A stretch of DNA of 64,000 nucleotides, from the NCBI RefSeq assembly GCF_003449035.1, contig NZ_QRGB01000001.1, positions 1,116,001 through 1,180,000 of the forward strand. The letters run 5' to 3'. Both the position numbers and the translations under genes were made by a program. This document shows positions 52,628 through 62,212 of this stretch, piece after piece (the first letter of the stretch is position 1; every line of letters starts with the position of its first letter). Origin of the DNA: Pedobacter indicus. Its GTDB lineage: Bacteria; Bacteroidota; Bacteroidia; Sphingobacteriales; Sphingobacteriaceae. The notes under the pieces are model-generated. The model did no database searches. It saw only the letters and a program-made list of their open reading frames with translations, and was not told the origin of the DNA.

Positions 52628-54409
52628 TTACAACTGTACTGTGTCCGAAGGATATTTGTATGCTTTGATTTTCGTGTCTTTAATAAAAGCGATTAATAAA
52701 GTCAGTGCGCCGATTCTGCCGATAAACATAGCAAATACCAGGATGATCTTTCCTCCCTCCGAAAGGGTCGGTGTAATCCCCAAGCTTAGACCGCTTATGG
52801 CAAATGCGGACATGCTCTCAAATGCCAATGCCTTATAGTCATGGTTCCCATCGGTCAGGGAGAGTAAAAAAAGAATAATACCGTAGACTAATACCGATAA
52901 AATAATAACTGCTAAGGCGCGTATGCTCGTTTCCTTGGTTACTCTCCTTTTGAATAATTCAAGGTTTTCTTTTCCTCTGGCAATACTGAATATATTTAAA
53001 AAAGAAATGGCAAAGGTGGTAGTCTTAATCCCTCCACCATTTGATCCTGGTGAGGCGCCAATCCACATAAAGAAAAACAGAAGCATAATAGAGGGAAATG
53101 TGATATTTTCCATACTGACTGTCGTGAATCCGGCTGAACGTGGTGTTACGCTAAGGAAGAAAGAAGAAACCATTTTCCCCCATAAGCTGTCATGTTCCTG
53201 TAAGCTGTTGTTGTATTCGAGTATAAAAAAAAGGATCGTTCCCGAGGTGAGAAGAATAAATGTTGTATAAAGGATGATTTTAGAGCTAAACTGGAGTTCC
53301 TGAGCTTGATAAATAAATCTTTCGTCGTAACGTAGCTTTCGGTAAATATTGACAGTCCATCTTTTTAAATAAGAGTACGTATTCATAAGGATATTGAATC
53401 CTAGACCACCGAAGATAATAAGCACAGATATTACCAAATGAATATTGTAATTGGTCTTAAATAAAGGATTGTACAGGCCATCATGAATGGTTGAAAAGCC
53501 AGCGTTACAAAAAGCGGAAACGGCATGGAAAATAGAAAAATAAACTGCCTCACCTGTAGATATGAACGTGTTATCGGGTATGTTGAAGAAGATAAATGCG
53601 GCGCCAATAATTTCAAATAACAAGGTTATATATACGATTCTGGAAAGTGTGTTAATGACTGAACCAATCTTGTTTTCGTTAATTAATTCGGTGTACATTA
53701 ATCGGTTTTTATAGGAAAATCCGCCTGTAAAGAAAAAGCCAAAGAACCCGGTAAAGGTCATAATACCCAGGCCTCCTAATTGAAAGAGAATTAAGATGAT
53801 TGTTTGCCCAAACTGGGTGAATTTCGCTGATACGTCGAAAACTGTCAATCCGGTTACACATACTGCACTTGTTGATGTAAACAGAGCGTCCACGAAACTA
53901 ATCTGATTATCTGTTGTTGAATTAGGCAGTATGAGCAGCAGTGTGCCGACCAGGATCAAAAGAAGGAAGCTAATGACAAATAAGAGGGTTGGGTTAAAGT
54001 AAAAATCGTCAAAGAAAAGGCTAACTTTAGATACTTCAATGAGAAGGGTTGCGAAGAAACCCAGATATAACCATTCGGACTGAAAAAAGTTGATACCTAG
54101 GTTTTTAAAACCGAAAATACTTAGGATAATGACAAAGAAGAAATAAATAGATATGATGATTTCCCCATAGTGTATCAGTCGTCGTTTTTTGTATAAAAGC
54201 GTAATTAAAATCAGTCTGGCAAGGTGCAGGGCGCCAAATAAATAAAAAAGATAGCGCAGAATATGGTCAACAAATAATACCGTTTCGATATTTTTATTAT
54301 AACCTAGGTTGAATAAAATGGTAACTGTGCAAGCGATGCTAAAATATAACAGTCCTCTGTCGCCAAGCTTAAGTAATTGTGTTATTTTTTTCGCTAGGCT
54401 TGTCCCCAT
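52628..54409 (-). CDS. ktrB: Potassium transporter membrane subunit (KtrB/TrkH)
   Basis: A 593-residue TrkH/KtrB pore protein. The four filter regions are visible: TSTSAVCVTGLTV, AVSAFCNAGFST, WIGASPGSNGGGIKTTT and SAFAISGLSLGITP. The first about 150 residues add four or five extra membrane helices (up to VSLFFDD) that the short KtrB proteins lack, as in larger Bacteroidota members. Co-transcribed with ktrA. Confidence 0.93.
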   Translation of the reverse strand: MGTSLAKKITQLLKLGDRGLLYFSIACTVTILFNLGYNKNIETVLFVDHILRYLFYLFGALHLARLILITLLYKKRRLIHYGEIIISIYFFFVIILSIFGFKNLGINFFQSEWLYLGFFATLLIEVSKVSLFFDDFYFNPTLLFVISFLLLILVGTLLLILPNSTTDNQISFVDALFTSTSAVCVTGLTVFDVSAKFTQFGQTIILILFQLGGLGIMTFTGFFGFFFTGGFSYKNRLMYTELINENKIGSVINTLSRIVYITLLFEIIGAAFIFFNIPDNTFISTGEAVYFSIFHAVSAFCNAGFSTIHDGLYNPLFKTNYNIHLVISVLIIFGGLGFNILMNTYSYLKRWTVNIYRKLRYDERFIYQAQELQFSSKIILYTTFILLTSGTILFFILEYNNSLQEHDSLWGKMVSSFFLSVTPRSAGFTTVSMENITFPSIMLLFFFMWIGASPGSNGGGIKTTTFAISFLNIFSIARGKENLELFKRRVTKETSIRALAVIILSVLVYGIILFLLSLTDGNHDYKALAFESMSAFAISGLSLGITPTLSEGGKIILVFAMFIGRIGALTLLIAFIKDTKIKAYKYPSDTVQL

Positions 54410-54520
54410 TTAATTATAGTTAATGATCGTATTCTTTCTCGCACATTACATTCTTTCCCACAACGAATAGATATCTGTATTTTTATTTTTGAAATTTAAA
54501 ATTAGTAAAAATATATTTGG

Positions 54521-55393
54521 TCAAACTTGCTGATGTTGACGGTAAGATTTTTCTCCTCTTTTCAAAGCAACGTTGATTTTGTAATCAAACCAATGTTGTT
54601 TAAATAGTTTGCGCATCGTGTTGTCAAAATGTCTCGTGATAACTAGGTTTCTAAAGCCACGCAACCTATCAATGGGTTTGGTTGGCAGGGCACGCACACT
54701 GATGGAAAACCCTTCAGTTATATATTGTATGAAGTGCCAGTATCCTGAAGGCATAAAAAGCGTTTCGCCTGTTTTTATTTCCGCTTCCAGGCCATTGATA
54801 AATTGCAAGGCTGGAAACTTATCGTAATCAGGCTCCTTTAGATTGGCAATACTATGAAAGTTGTATGGCAATTTATATAGCTCCGTAGACTGCTCAAGTG
54901 GAAAAAGCCAGATCTTTTTAATTCCTCTATATTGTGATATGAATACGTGGGACATATCGATGTCATAATGATTTCTTGTACTGGATCCCTCACCACCGAA
55001 AAATAGATAAGGGAGCCATTTTAAAATCTTACCCCCGGTGGGGTCATTGTATATAATATCCTGGTTTAACTCCGGCTTCAGTTTCAGTAAATTGAACAGA
55101 AAAATTCGCAGATCCGTCGGTTCCCGCTCTATTAGGTCAAGATAGTCGGCAAACTTCATTTGTGTTACAGGGGCGCTGGCAACTCGATCTCGCGAGGTCT
55201 CCTCTTTGCCATAGAGAGAGATGGTTTGGTCGCCTGCAATTTCTTTGAAATAATCATATGTCCATTTTGCGAATGCCGGGCTGTCTGAATCAATGAAGTC
55301 TGTTAAAATAACAGGATTCCCAGGTTTAAGGTAATTGGCAATGAAGTCTTCACTGCTTATACCTGATACGCGTTCTATTTTCTCTAGTTGCAC
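54521..55393 (-). CDS. Cupin-like JmjC-type protein (cupin_8)
   Basis: A 290-residue Fe(II)/2-oxoglutarate oxygenase-like protein of the cupin_8 group (FIH-like). The HxD pair is H142/D144 in RNHYDIDMSHVF, and the distal metal His is probably H220 in PSGYWHFIQY. The GETLFMPSGYWH strand is typical. Related enzymes hydroxylate protein residues; the substrate here is unknown. A perfect reverse-strand -7 TATTTTTG (55427-55434) lies upstream; I see no clear -33. Confidence 0.85.
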   Translation of the reverse strand: MQLEKIERVSGISSEDFIANYLKPGNPVILTDFIDSDSPAFAKWTYDYFKEIAGDQTISLYGKEETSRDRVASAPVTQMKFADYLDLIEREPTDLRIFLFNLLKLKPELNQDIIYNDPTGGKILKWLPYLFFGGEGSSTRNHYDIDMSHVFISQYRGIKKIWLFPLEQSTELYKLPYNFHSIANLKEPDYDKFPALQFINGLEAEIKTGETLFMPSGYWHFIQYITEGFSISVRALPTKPIDRLRGFRNLVITRHFDNTMRKLFKQHWFDYKINVALKRGEKSYRQHQQV

Positions 55394-55536
55394 AGTAAAT
55401 TAATAATTAATACGAAGTAAGCACTGCAAAAATACAAATAAACTATATCTCTAGCAGAGACGAATAAAAATTTAAAAATACTTGTTTTCTAAAACTTTAA
55501 GAGTTAAATTTGATATGCAAGCATAATAATTTTTGT

Positions 55537-55983
55537 ATGTCGAAAATTAATACCATTGATTACTACCTGAAAACAGCTTGGCAATCTGTTGCTAACTCAT
55601 ATAATCAAGTAGCGTCGAAAGTAGGATTGACGCAGGCTTCGGGTTATGTGTTAATAAATATTCATAAAGAAGGTACCGCGGTGTCACAAATAGCAAATCT
55701 TTTGGGTGTTCGGTCTACAAGTCTTTCGAGGATGTTAAACGGAATGGAGGAGCAGGGACTGATTTTTAGGGAGGCTAGTTCTCAAGATAAGCGATCTGTT
55801 AAAGTGTTTCTTACTGAGTTTGGTATTCAAAAACGTGCGGAAGCGAAAAATATTGTTCGTGAATTCAATAATTACTTAGTTGATAACATGACGGAGAATG
55901 AACGTGTACGACTAGAAAGCTCTCTAATTAAAGTTAACCAATTAGCACAGAGGTATATCCAGGAAAACAATAAAGGTGATTAG
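55537..55983 (+). CDS. MarR-family regulator of the beta-oxidation operon
   Basis: A 148-residue MarR winged-helix protein from the ATG at 55537 (MSKINTIDYYLKTAW); a TTG at 55510 in frame is weaker. The HTH is VSQIANLLGVRSTSLSRMLNGMEEQGLI, followed by the basic wing REASSQDKRSVKVFLTEFG. It heads the operon two bases before the fused HCDH/ECH gene. Such regulators often respond to acyl-CoA; likely a repressor of the operon by inference. Confidence 0.88.
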   Translation: MSKINTIDYYLKTAWQSVANSYNQVASKVGLTQASGYVLINIHKEGTAVSQIANLLGVRSTSLSRMLNGMEEQGLIFREASSQDKRSVKVFLTEFGIQKRAEAKNIVREFNNYLVDNMTENERVRLESSLIKVNQLAQRYIQENNKGD

Positions 55984-55985
55984 TT

Positions 55986-58409
55986 ATGAAAAGAAAGATT
56001 AGAAAAGTTGCGGTTCTCGGATCCGGTGTTATGGGGTCGCGGATTGCATGCCATTTTGCTAACGTAGGTGTCGAAGTGTTGTTGCTGGATATAGCTCCGT
56101 CAGAATTATTGCCACAAGAGGAAAAAAAAGGGCTGAAGCTTCAAGATCGGGTAGTGAGAAATCGTATTGTTGATTCACATCTGAATAATACAGTGAAATC
56201 GAACCCCTCTCCTGTTTTTAGTAAGTCTGTTCTCAAGTTGATCAGAACAGGAAATTTCGAAGATGATATGAAGAGTATCGAATCGGCGGACTGGATTATC
56301 GAAGTAGTTGTCGAGAAGTTGGAGATCAAGAACAAAATTTTCGACCAAGTAGAGCAGTTCCGAACAAAAGGAACGTTGATTACTTCCAATACTTCCGGTA
56401 TTCCGATCCATTTAATGTCCGAGGGGCGTTCGGATGATTTTAAAAAGCATTTTTGTGGAACTCATTTTTTCAACCCTCCTCGTTACCTTAGGCTCCTCGA
56501 AATTATCCCAACGACAGAAACCGAGCAAGACGTTGTTTCCTTTTTAATGGATTACGGTGATAAGTTCTTGGGTAAAACGACAGTGCTCTGCAAAGATACA
56601 CCTGCCTTTATTGGTAACCGGATTGGTGTATACGCGATGTTGGGAATGACGCACTTAGTAGAACGCTTTGGCCTGAGCGTGGAAGAAACCGATAAATATA
56701 CGGGACCAATTTTGGGTAGGCCGAAATCGGCGACCTTTAGGACTGCCGATGTTGTTGGTCTGGATACTTTAGTGAACGTCGCCAAAGGCTTATATGATAA
56801 CGCAAATGATGACGAAGCTAGGGAGATGTTTAAGCTACCTGGCTATTTGCAGCAGATGGTAGATAATAAATGGTTAGGTGAGAAGACAGAGCAAGGCTTT
56901 TATAAGAAGATTAAAGAAAAAGGGAAAACAGAAATATTATCGCTAGATCTAGAGACATTAAAATACGGTCCGCAAAAAAAAGTAAAATCTGAGACGTTGG
57001 AGCGGGCGAAAGCTGTTGATGACATTCGTCAACGGATGAAAGTTTTCGAAGAAGGAGATGACATGGCAGGCAAACTATTTCGGGCTGCCCACTATCCACT
57101 TTTTGAATATGTATCGAATAGAATTCCTGAGATATCTGACGAACTTTATCGAATAGACGATGCGATGCGTGCGGGTTTTGGTTGGGAATTAGGGCCATTT
57201 GAAATTTGGGATGCATTGGGAGTGCAAGGTGTTGTTGATAGAATAGAAAGCGCAGAGTTATTGCTGCCGGGGCAATCGGGCAAAGTGGCACCGTGGGTTT
57301 ATGAAATGCTGGAGGCTGGGAACGACCATTTTTACAAGATTGAAGAAGATGGCAGAAAATATTATGACCCTGAAACCGGAACCTATAAAGTTATTCCGGG
57401 CTCAGAGGGGCTAATTGTTTTAAACGATTTGCGAAAAAATCATACAGTTTGGAAAAATAGTGGTGTGAGTATTATTGATTTAGGGGACGGGGTGCTGAAT
57501 GCCGAGATCCATACAAAAATGAACACGATTGGCGGAGATGTGATACAAGGTATTAATAAAGCAATTGACCTGGCGGAAAAAGACTATAAAGGCTTAGTTA
57601 TCGGGAATGATGGAGCGAATTTTTCTGCTGGAGCGAATATCGGGATGATTTTTATGTTGGCAGTAGAACAAGACTATGATGAGCTGGGAATGGCTGTTAA
57701 AATGTTTCAAGATACTTCCATGAGAATACGCTATTCATCGATACCGATTGTTGTCGCGCCCTTTAACTTAACCCTGGGAGGTGGTTGTGAGTTTGCAATG
57801 CACGCCGACTTTGTACAGCTTCATGCGGAGACTTATATGGGACTTGTTGAATTTGGTGTAGGAGTTATCCCAGGTGGGGGTGGTTCAAAGGAGATGGCTA
57901 TTAGAGCATCAGATGAATATAAAGAAGATCAGATTGTCCAGAATATATTGAAAGATAAGTTTTTAACAGTAGGGCAGGCAAAGGTATCGACTTCTGCTGT
58001 TGAGGCGGTAGAGCTAGGTTATTTGCAGGCCGGTAAATATGCTATAACAATGAACAGGAGTCGCCTTTTAGCAGACGCAAAGGCGAAAGTTATAGAGCTT
58101 GACGAAGCGGGATATACGCAGCCTGTAAGACGCACGGATATTAAAGTGCTAGGTCAGCAAGGCTTAGGGATTGTTTATGCAGGCGCGAATTCGATGAAGG
58201 AGGGGAACTATATTTCTGCACATGATCAGCTGATTTCTGAAAAGCTTGGATGGGTGATGTGCGGAGGCGATCTGTCTGAACCAACTGAGGTTTCCGAACA
58301 GTATTTATTGGATTTGGAAAGGCGAGAGTTTCTGTCATTGGTAGGTACAAAGAAAACATTGGAACGGATACAGTTTATGTTAACTAAGGGAAAACCTTTA
58401 AGGAATTAA
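55986..58409 (+). CDS. 3-hydroxyacyl-CoA dehydrogenase/enoyl-CoA hydratase fusion
   Basis: An 807-residue bifunctional beta-oxidation enzyme. The N-terminal NAD-binding domain has VAVLGSGVMGSRIACHFANVG (first 21 of about 9-29), followed by 3HCDH C-terminal domains with FCGTHFFNPPRYLRLLEI. The crotonase domain lies at about 490-700 (GNDGANFSAGANIGM; GGGCEFAMHADF; GVGVIPGGGGSKE). The order is reversed compared with E. coli FadB. The thiolase gene follows after one base. Confidence 0.94.
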   Translation: MKRKIRKVAVLGSGVMGSRIACHFANVGVEVLLLDIAPSELLPQEEKKGLKLQDRVVRNRIVDSHLNNTVKSNPSPVFSKSVLKLIRTGNFEDDMKSIESADWIIEVVVEKLEIKNKIFDQVEQFRTKGTLITSNTSGIPIHLMSEGRSDDFKKHFCGTHFFNPPRYLRLLEIIPTTETEQDVVSFLMDYGDKFLGKTTVLCKDTPAFIGNRIGVYAMLGMTHLVERFGLSVEETDKYTGPILGRPKSATFRTADVVGLDTLVNVAKGLYDNANDDEAREMFKLPGYLQQMVDNKWLGEKTEQGFYKKIKEKGKTEILSLDLETLKYGPQKKVKSETLERAKAVDDIRQRMKVFEEGDDMAGKLFRAAHYPLFEYVSNRIPEISDELYRIDDAMRAGFGWELGPFEIWDALGVQGVVDRIESAELLLPGQSGKVAPWVYEMLEAGNDHFYKIEEDGRKYYDPETGTYKVIPGSEGLIVLNDLRKNHTVWKNSGVSIIDLGDGVLNAEIHTKMNTIGGDVIQGINKAIDLAEKDYKGLVIGNDGANFSAGANIGMIFMLAVEQDYDELGMAVKMFQDTSMRIRYSSIPIVVAPFNLTLGGGCEFAMHADFVQLHAETYMGLVEFGVGVIPGGGGSKEMAIRASDEYKEDQIVQNILKDKFLTVGQAKVSTSAVEAVELGYLQAGKYAITMNRSRLLADAKAKVIELDEAGYTQPVRRTDIKVLGQQGLGIVYAGANSMKEGNYISAHDQLISEKLGWVMCGGDLSEPTEVSEQYLLDLERREFLSLVGTKKTLERIQFMLTKGKPLRN

Positions 58410-58410
58410 T

Positions 58411-59586
58411 ATGGAAGCGTATATAGTAGCAGGGTATAGAACCGCAGTAGGCAAAGCGCCAAGAGGAGGATTTCGATTTACTAGGGCAGATGATCTCGCT
58501 GCTGATGTAATTAAATATCTGGTTGACTCTGTGCCGAATCTTAATAAAGAAGAGATCGATGATGTTATTGTCGGGAATGCAACGCCAGAGGCAGAACAAG
58601 GATTAAATATTGGTCGAGTGATTTCGCTAATGGGTTTGGATACGGAAAAGGTTCCCGGTGTGACGATTAACCGTTATTGTTCCTCCGGATTGGAGACTAT
58701 CGCGACAGCAGTTGCTAAAATAAAAACAGGAATGGCTGACATGATCATTGCAGGTGGTGTTGAAGTGATGTCAGGGATGCCATTCGGGGGATGGAAATTA
58801 GTTCCCAATGCTAACGTTGCTAAGAAGCATCCCGACTGGTACTGGGGAATGGGACTAACTGCTGAAGCCGTTGCTCGAGAGTTTGAAGTAAGCAGAGAAG
58901 ATCAGGATGCATTTGCATTAGCTTCACATCAAAAAGCATTAGCGGCTCAAGACAAGGGGCTCTTTAAAGATGATATTGTGCCAATAACTGTTAAGGAAAA
59001 CTATTTAGGTGCTAACAACAAGATCGCAACGAGAGAGTATATCGTAGATCAGGACGAGGGACCGCGTGCCGATACGAGTCTTGAACGATTAGCTGCTTTG
59101 AAACCAGTATTTGCTGCAGGAGGTTCAATTACTGCAGGTAATTCCTCACAAACATCAGACGGAGCTGCCTTTGTGTTGGTTGTTTCAGAAACAAAATTAA
59201 AGGAATTAAACATTGAGCCAATTGCTCGTCTGGTTAGTTATTCTGTTGCTGGTGTTCCACCACGTATTATGGGTATAGGCCCTATCGAGGCTATCCCAAA
59301 GGCTTTGAAGCAAGCTAATATGTCGTTGAATGATATTGATCTCATTGAGTTAAATGAGGCATTTGCTTCACAATCTTTGGCTGTGATCAGGAAAGTTGGT
59401 TTGAATTCCGACATTGTTAATGTAAATGGAGGTGCGATTGCGCTTGGACATCCTTTGGGTTGTACAGGTGCAAAATTATCTGTTCAGATCTTTAATGAAT
59501 TGAAAAGACGAAACAAGAAATATGGGATGGTGACGATGTGTGTAGGAACGGGGCAGGGAGCTGCGGGTATATTTGAAATGTTATAA
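58411..59586 (+). CDS. Acetyl-CoA acyltransferase (thiolase)
   Basis: A 391-residue thiolase that cleaves 3-ketoacyl-CoA. The acylated Cys lies in NRYCSSGLETIA near residue 90, the His in GGAIALGHPLGCTGAK near 351, and the second Cys in TMCVGTGQGAA near 380. Degradative (FadA-type) role by context: it follows the HCDH/ECH fusion and precedes an acyl-CoA dehydrogenase. Confidence 0.95.
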   Translation: MEAYIVAGYRTAVGKAPRGGFRFTRADDLAADVIKYLVDSVPNLNKEEIDDVIVGNATPEAEQGLNIGRVISLMGLDTEKVPGVTINRYCSSGLETIATAVAKIKTGMADMIIAGGVEVMSGMPFGGWKLVPNANVAKKHPDWYWGMGLTAEAVAREFEVSREDQDAFALASHQKALAAQDKGLFKDDIVPITVKENYLGANNKIATREYIVDQDEGPRADTSLERLAALKPVFAAGGSITAGNSSQTSDGAAFVLVVSETKLKELNIEPIARLVSYSVAGVPPRIMGIGPIEAIPKALKQANMSLNDIDLIELNEAFASQSLAVIRKVGLNSDIVNVNGGAIALGHPLGCTGAKLSVQIFNELKRRNKKYGMVTMCVGTGQGAAGIFEML

Positions 59587-59614
59587 ATATCGGGGAACCT
59601 TTAATCTAAAAGCA

Positions 59615-61405
59615 ATGGGAAATGCTATGAAAAATGTAATAAAAGGGGGTGAATTTGTTATCCGCGAAACATTGTGTGAAGATATTTTTATACCAGAGGA
59701 ATTTGATGAAGAGCAGTCTATGATCCGGCAGACTTGTCGTGATTTCATAGAAACTGAAATTCTCCCAAATCTAGATGCGATCGATGAACAAGAAGAAGGT
59801 CTGATGCAGACGCTTCTGGATAAAGCTGGAGCACTTGGTTTATTAGGCGTTTCGATTCCCGAAGAGTATGGTGGTTTTGGGAAAAACTTTAATACGTCTA
59901 TGCTCGTTGCTGATGCCGTTGGCGCGGGACATTCGTTCGCAGTAGCTTTGTCGGCACATACGGGGATTGGGACTTTACCCATATTGTATTATGGGAATGA
60001 TGAACAAAAAGCGAAATACATTCCTAGGTTAGGAACTGGAGAATTCAAGGCTGCGTATTGTCTTACAGAGCCCAACGCCGGTTCTGATGCTAATTCGGGA
60101 AAGACATCTGCCGTATTAAATAAAGAAGAGACTCATTACATTGTCAATGGTCAAAAAATGTGGATAACGAACGGTGGTTTTGCTGATATTTTTATCGTAT
60201 TCGCAAAGATCGACGACGACAAAAACCTGTCCGCATTTATCATCGAAAGAGAGTTTGGGGGAATAACAATGAATCCCGAAGAACAAAAAATGGGAATTAA
60301 GGGGTCTTCAACAAGACAGATATTTTTCAATGATTGTCATGTGCCAATAGAGAATTTGCTTTCACATCGAGGAAACGGTTTTAAGATTGCAGTTAATATT
60401 CTCAATATTGGTAGAATAAAATTGGCGGCAGCAGCAATCGGATCATCAAGAATGGCAATTAACCAGTCTATAAATTATGCAAATGAGCGGATGCAATTTG
60501 GGCTACATATTTCAAAATTTGGAGCAATTCGACATAAATTAGCCGAAATGGCCATCCGTAATTTTGCTGTTGAAAGCGCCGCCTATCGAGCTGGCCAGAA
60601 CATAGACGATGCCTATGATAAATTGGTTGCAGATGGAATGGAAAGTGGGCAGGCACGCTTAAAATCGACTGAACAGTTTGCGATTGAGTGCGCGATACTG
60701 AAAGTGTGGGGCTCTGAGATGCTCGATTTTGTTGTCGATGAAGGGGTACAGGTTTATGGGGGAATGGGTTTTTCAGCCGATGCCCCGATGGAGCGTGCTT
60801 ATCGAGATTCACGAATTAACCGAATATTCGAAGGTACTAATGAGGTTAACAGGCTGCTTATAGTTGATATGTTATTGAAAAGAGCAATGAAGGGAGAGTT
60901 GGATTTGATGGGGCCTGCCCAGGAGGTAGCAAGTGAATTGATGTCTATACCTGATTTTGAAGAAGCGACTGATTCTTTGTTCGCCGCGGAAAAAAAGATA
61001 TTAAGAAATTTAAAGAAAGCGGGATTACTGGTTGCCGGTGCAGCCGTTCAAAAATTTATGATGTCTTTGTCAAAAGAACAGGAAATATTAATGAATATTG
61101 CAGATATTATTGGATCCGTGTATGTTGCTGAATCGACTTTACTAAGAGTAGAGAGGTTGGCTTTAATAAAAGGAGCGGGAGCGATAGAAGGTCAAATCAA
61201 TATTGCGAAGGTATACCTGCACTCTGTTGTAGACGAAGTTTACATCGCTGCGAAAGCTGCTTTGTATTCATTTGCTGAAGGAGATGACTTAAAAATGATG
61301 TTGATGGGTCTTCGCAGATTTACTAAAGTAGAGCCGTTTAATTCGAAAAATGCTCGACAACTTATTGCTAAACAGATGATTGAGGAGAATAAATATTGCT
61401 ATTAG
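59615..61405 (+). CDS. Acyl-CoA dehydrogenase
   Basis: FAD enzyme for the first oxidation of beta-oxidation. The 596 residues include N-terminal helices (about 40-150), the mid domain with YCLTEPNAGSDANSG and WITNGGFADIF, and the C-terminal helices with the catalytic Glu in RINRIFEGTNEVNRL. An extra C-terminal helical part after about 430 makes it longer than short-chain members, like VLCAD/ACAD9. The frame starts inside the thiolase gene, but the ATG at 59615 (MGNAMKN) is the likely start. Confidence 0.92.
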   Translation: MGNAMKNVIKGGEFVIRETLCEDIFIPEEFDEEQSMIRQTCRDFIETEILPNLDAIDEQEEGLMQTLLDKAGALGLLGVSIPEEYGGFGKNFNTSMLVADAVGAGHSFAVALSAHTGIGTLPILYYGNDEQKAKYIPRLGTGEFKAAYCLTEPNAGSDANSGKTSAVLNKEETHYIVNGQKMWITNGGFADIFIVFAKIDDDKNLSAFIIEREFGGITMNPEEQKMGIKGSSTRQIFFNDCHVPIENLLSHRGNGFKIAVNILNIGRIKLAAAAIGSSRMAINQSINYANERMQFGLHISKFGAIRHKLAEMAIRNFAVESAAYRAGQNIDDAYDKLVADGMESGQARLKSTEQFAIECAILKVWGSEMLDFVVDEGVQVYGGMGFSADAPMERAYRDSRINRIFEGTNEVNRLLIVDMLLKRAMKGELDLMGPAQEVASELMSIPDFEEATDSLFAAEKKILRNLKKAGLLVAGAAVQKFMMSLSKEQEILMNIADIIGSVYVAESTLLRVERLALIKGAGAIEGQINIAKVYLHSVVDEVYIAAKAALYSFAEGDDLKMMLMGLRRFTKVEPFNSKNARQLIAKQMIEENKYCY

Positions 61406-61536
61406 TAAAAGTTTTATCTAATAATGAAAGTCGCTGTAGCAATTGTTCTGCGGGTTTCGTTTTTTTATTTAGGTTTAACCTTTCAGGTTTGTGCTGTTAA
61501 AAAATGTTAATTCCTAAATAAAATCAATTAAATAAA

Positions 61537-61544
61537 TAACTTTG
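61537..61544 (+). promoter_or_regulatory. Perfect -7 element upstream of the FKBP genes
   Basis: TAACTTTG matches TAnnTTTG exactly. The transcript should start near 61551, four bases before the ATG at 61555 and sixteen before the next in-frame ATG at 61567. No convincing TTTG lies 19-20 bp upstream. Confidence 0.5.
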
Positions 61545-61554
61545 CACTGATAGT

Positions 61555-62187
61555 ATGAAAAATTCCATGAAAAAAATTAACTTTCTTTTTATTGCTTTGA
61601 TCATTGGTTTGGGCTTTACAAGCTGTATGAAGGATAATGATATAGAGCCTTATGATCCTGATAAGTATTTCACATTAGAAGCTCCGATACTAAGAAACTA
61701 TGTTGACACAGCTGAAGGACTTGAAGGTGCAATTCTTGATGAAACAGGAATATGGTATAAAATCGTTGAACCCGGTTTGGTAGATCCTGAAGATGACGAT
61801 TTCTATGAATATAATTTTAATAGCAATAATCAATTAGAATCACCACGAATTACAGTCAATTACGAAGGTAGACTGGTTTCAAACAGTTTAGTATTTGATG
61901 ATGGTGAAGAAGCAACATTTTCTCTCGGAACATTATTGGGAGGGTGGTTAGTTGCCTTTTTACCTGAAAACATGAAAGATCGCAATGGCGATATTGTTCT
62001 TGACCAGAATGGAGACCCAGCAAAATATGGCTTAACTGAACTTGGTTTGCAAAAAGGAGCAATTATTCGCATTGTATTACCGTCCCCATACGGATATCAA
62101 TCACAGGCTCAAGGAGACGTTCCTGCGAACTCTCCACTGGATTTTTACATCGAAGTTTTGGAAGTACAACCGCCTTCACCATACTAA
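61555..62187 (+). CDS. FKBP-type peptidyl-prolyl isomerase lipoprotein
   Basis: A 210-residue lipoprotein with lipobox TSCM (Cys23) and one FKBP domain at about 95-205: PRITVNYEGRL, a long insert before LGLQKGAIIRIVLPSPYGYQ, and SPLDFYIEVLEV at the end. It probably helps fold exported proteins. The start may be the ATG at 61555 or at 61567; both keep the signal peptide. Next gene after 25 bp is a related two-domain protein. Confidence 0.88.
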   Translation: MKNSMKKINFLFIALIIGLGFTSCMKDNDIEPYDPDKYFTLEAPILRNYVDTAEGLEGAILDETGIWYKIVEPGLVDPEDDDFYEYNFNSNNQLESPRITVNYEGRLVSNSLVFDDGEEATFSLGTLLGGWLVAFLPENMKDRNGDIVLDQNGDPAKYGLTELGLQKGAIIRIVLPSPYGYQSQAQGDVPANSPLDFYIEVLEVQPPSPY

Positions 62188-62212
62188 TAAAAATTTTAAT
62201 TACAGCTCTTTA

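Noticed and set aside
56911-57291. 126-codon reverse ORF inside the HCDH/ECH gene
   Set aside because: Antisense shadow of a conserved enzyme gene.
62042-62212. Longer N-terminus for the second FKBP protein
   Set aside because: It overlaps the first FKBP gene in another frame and would bury the lipoprotein signal.
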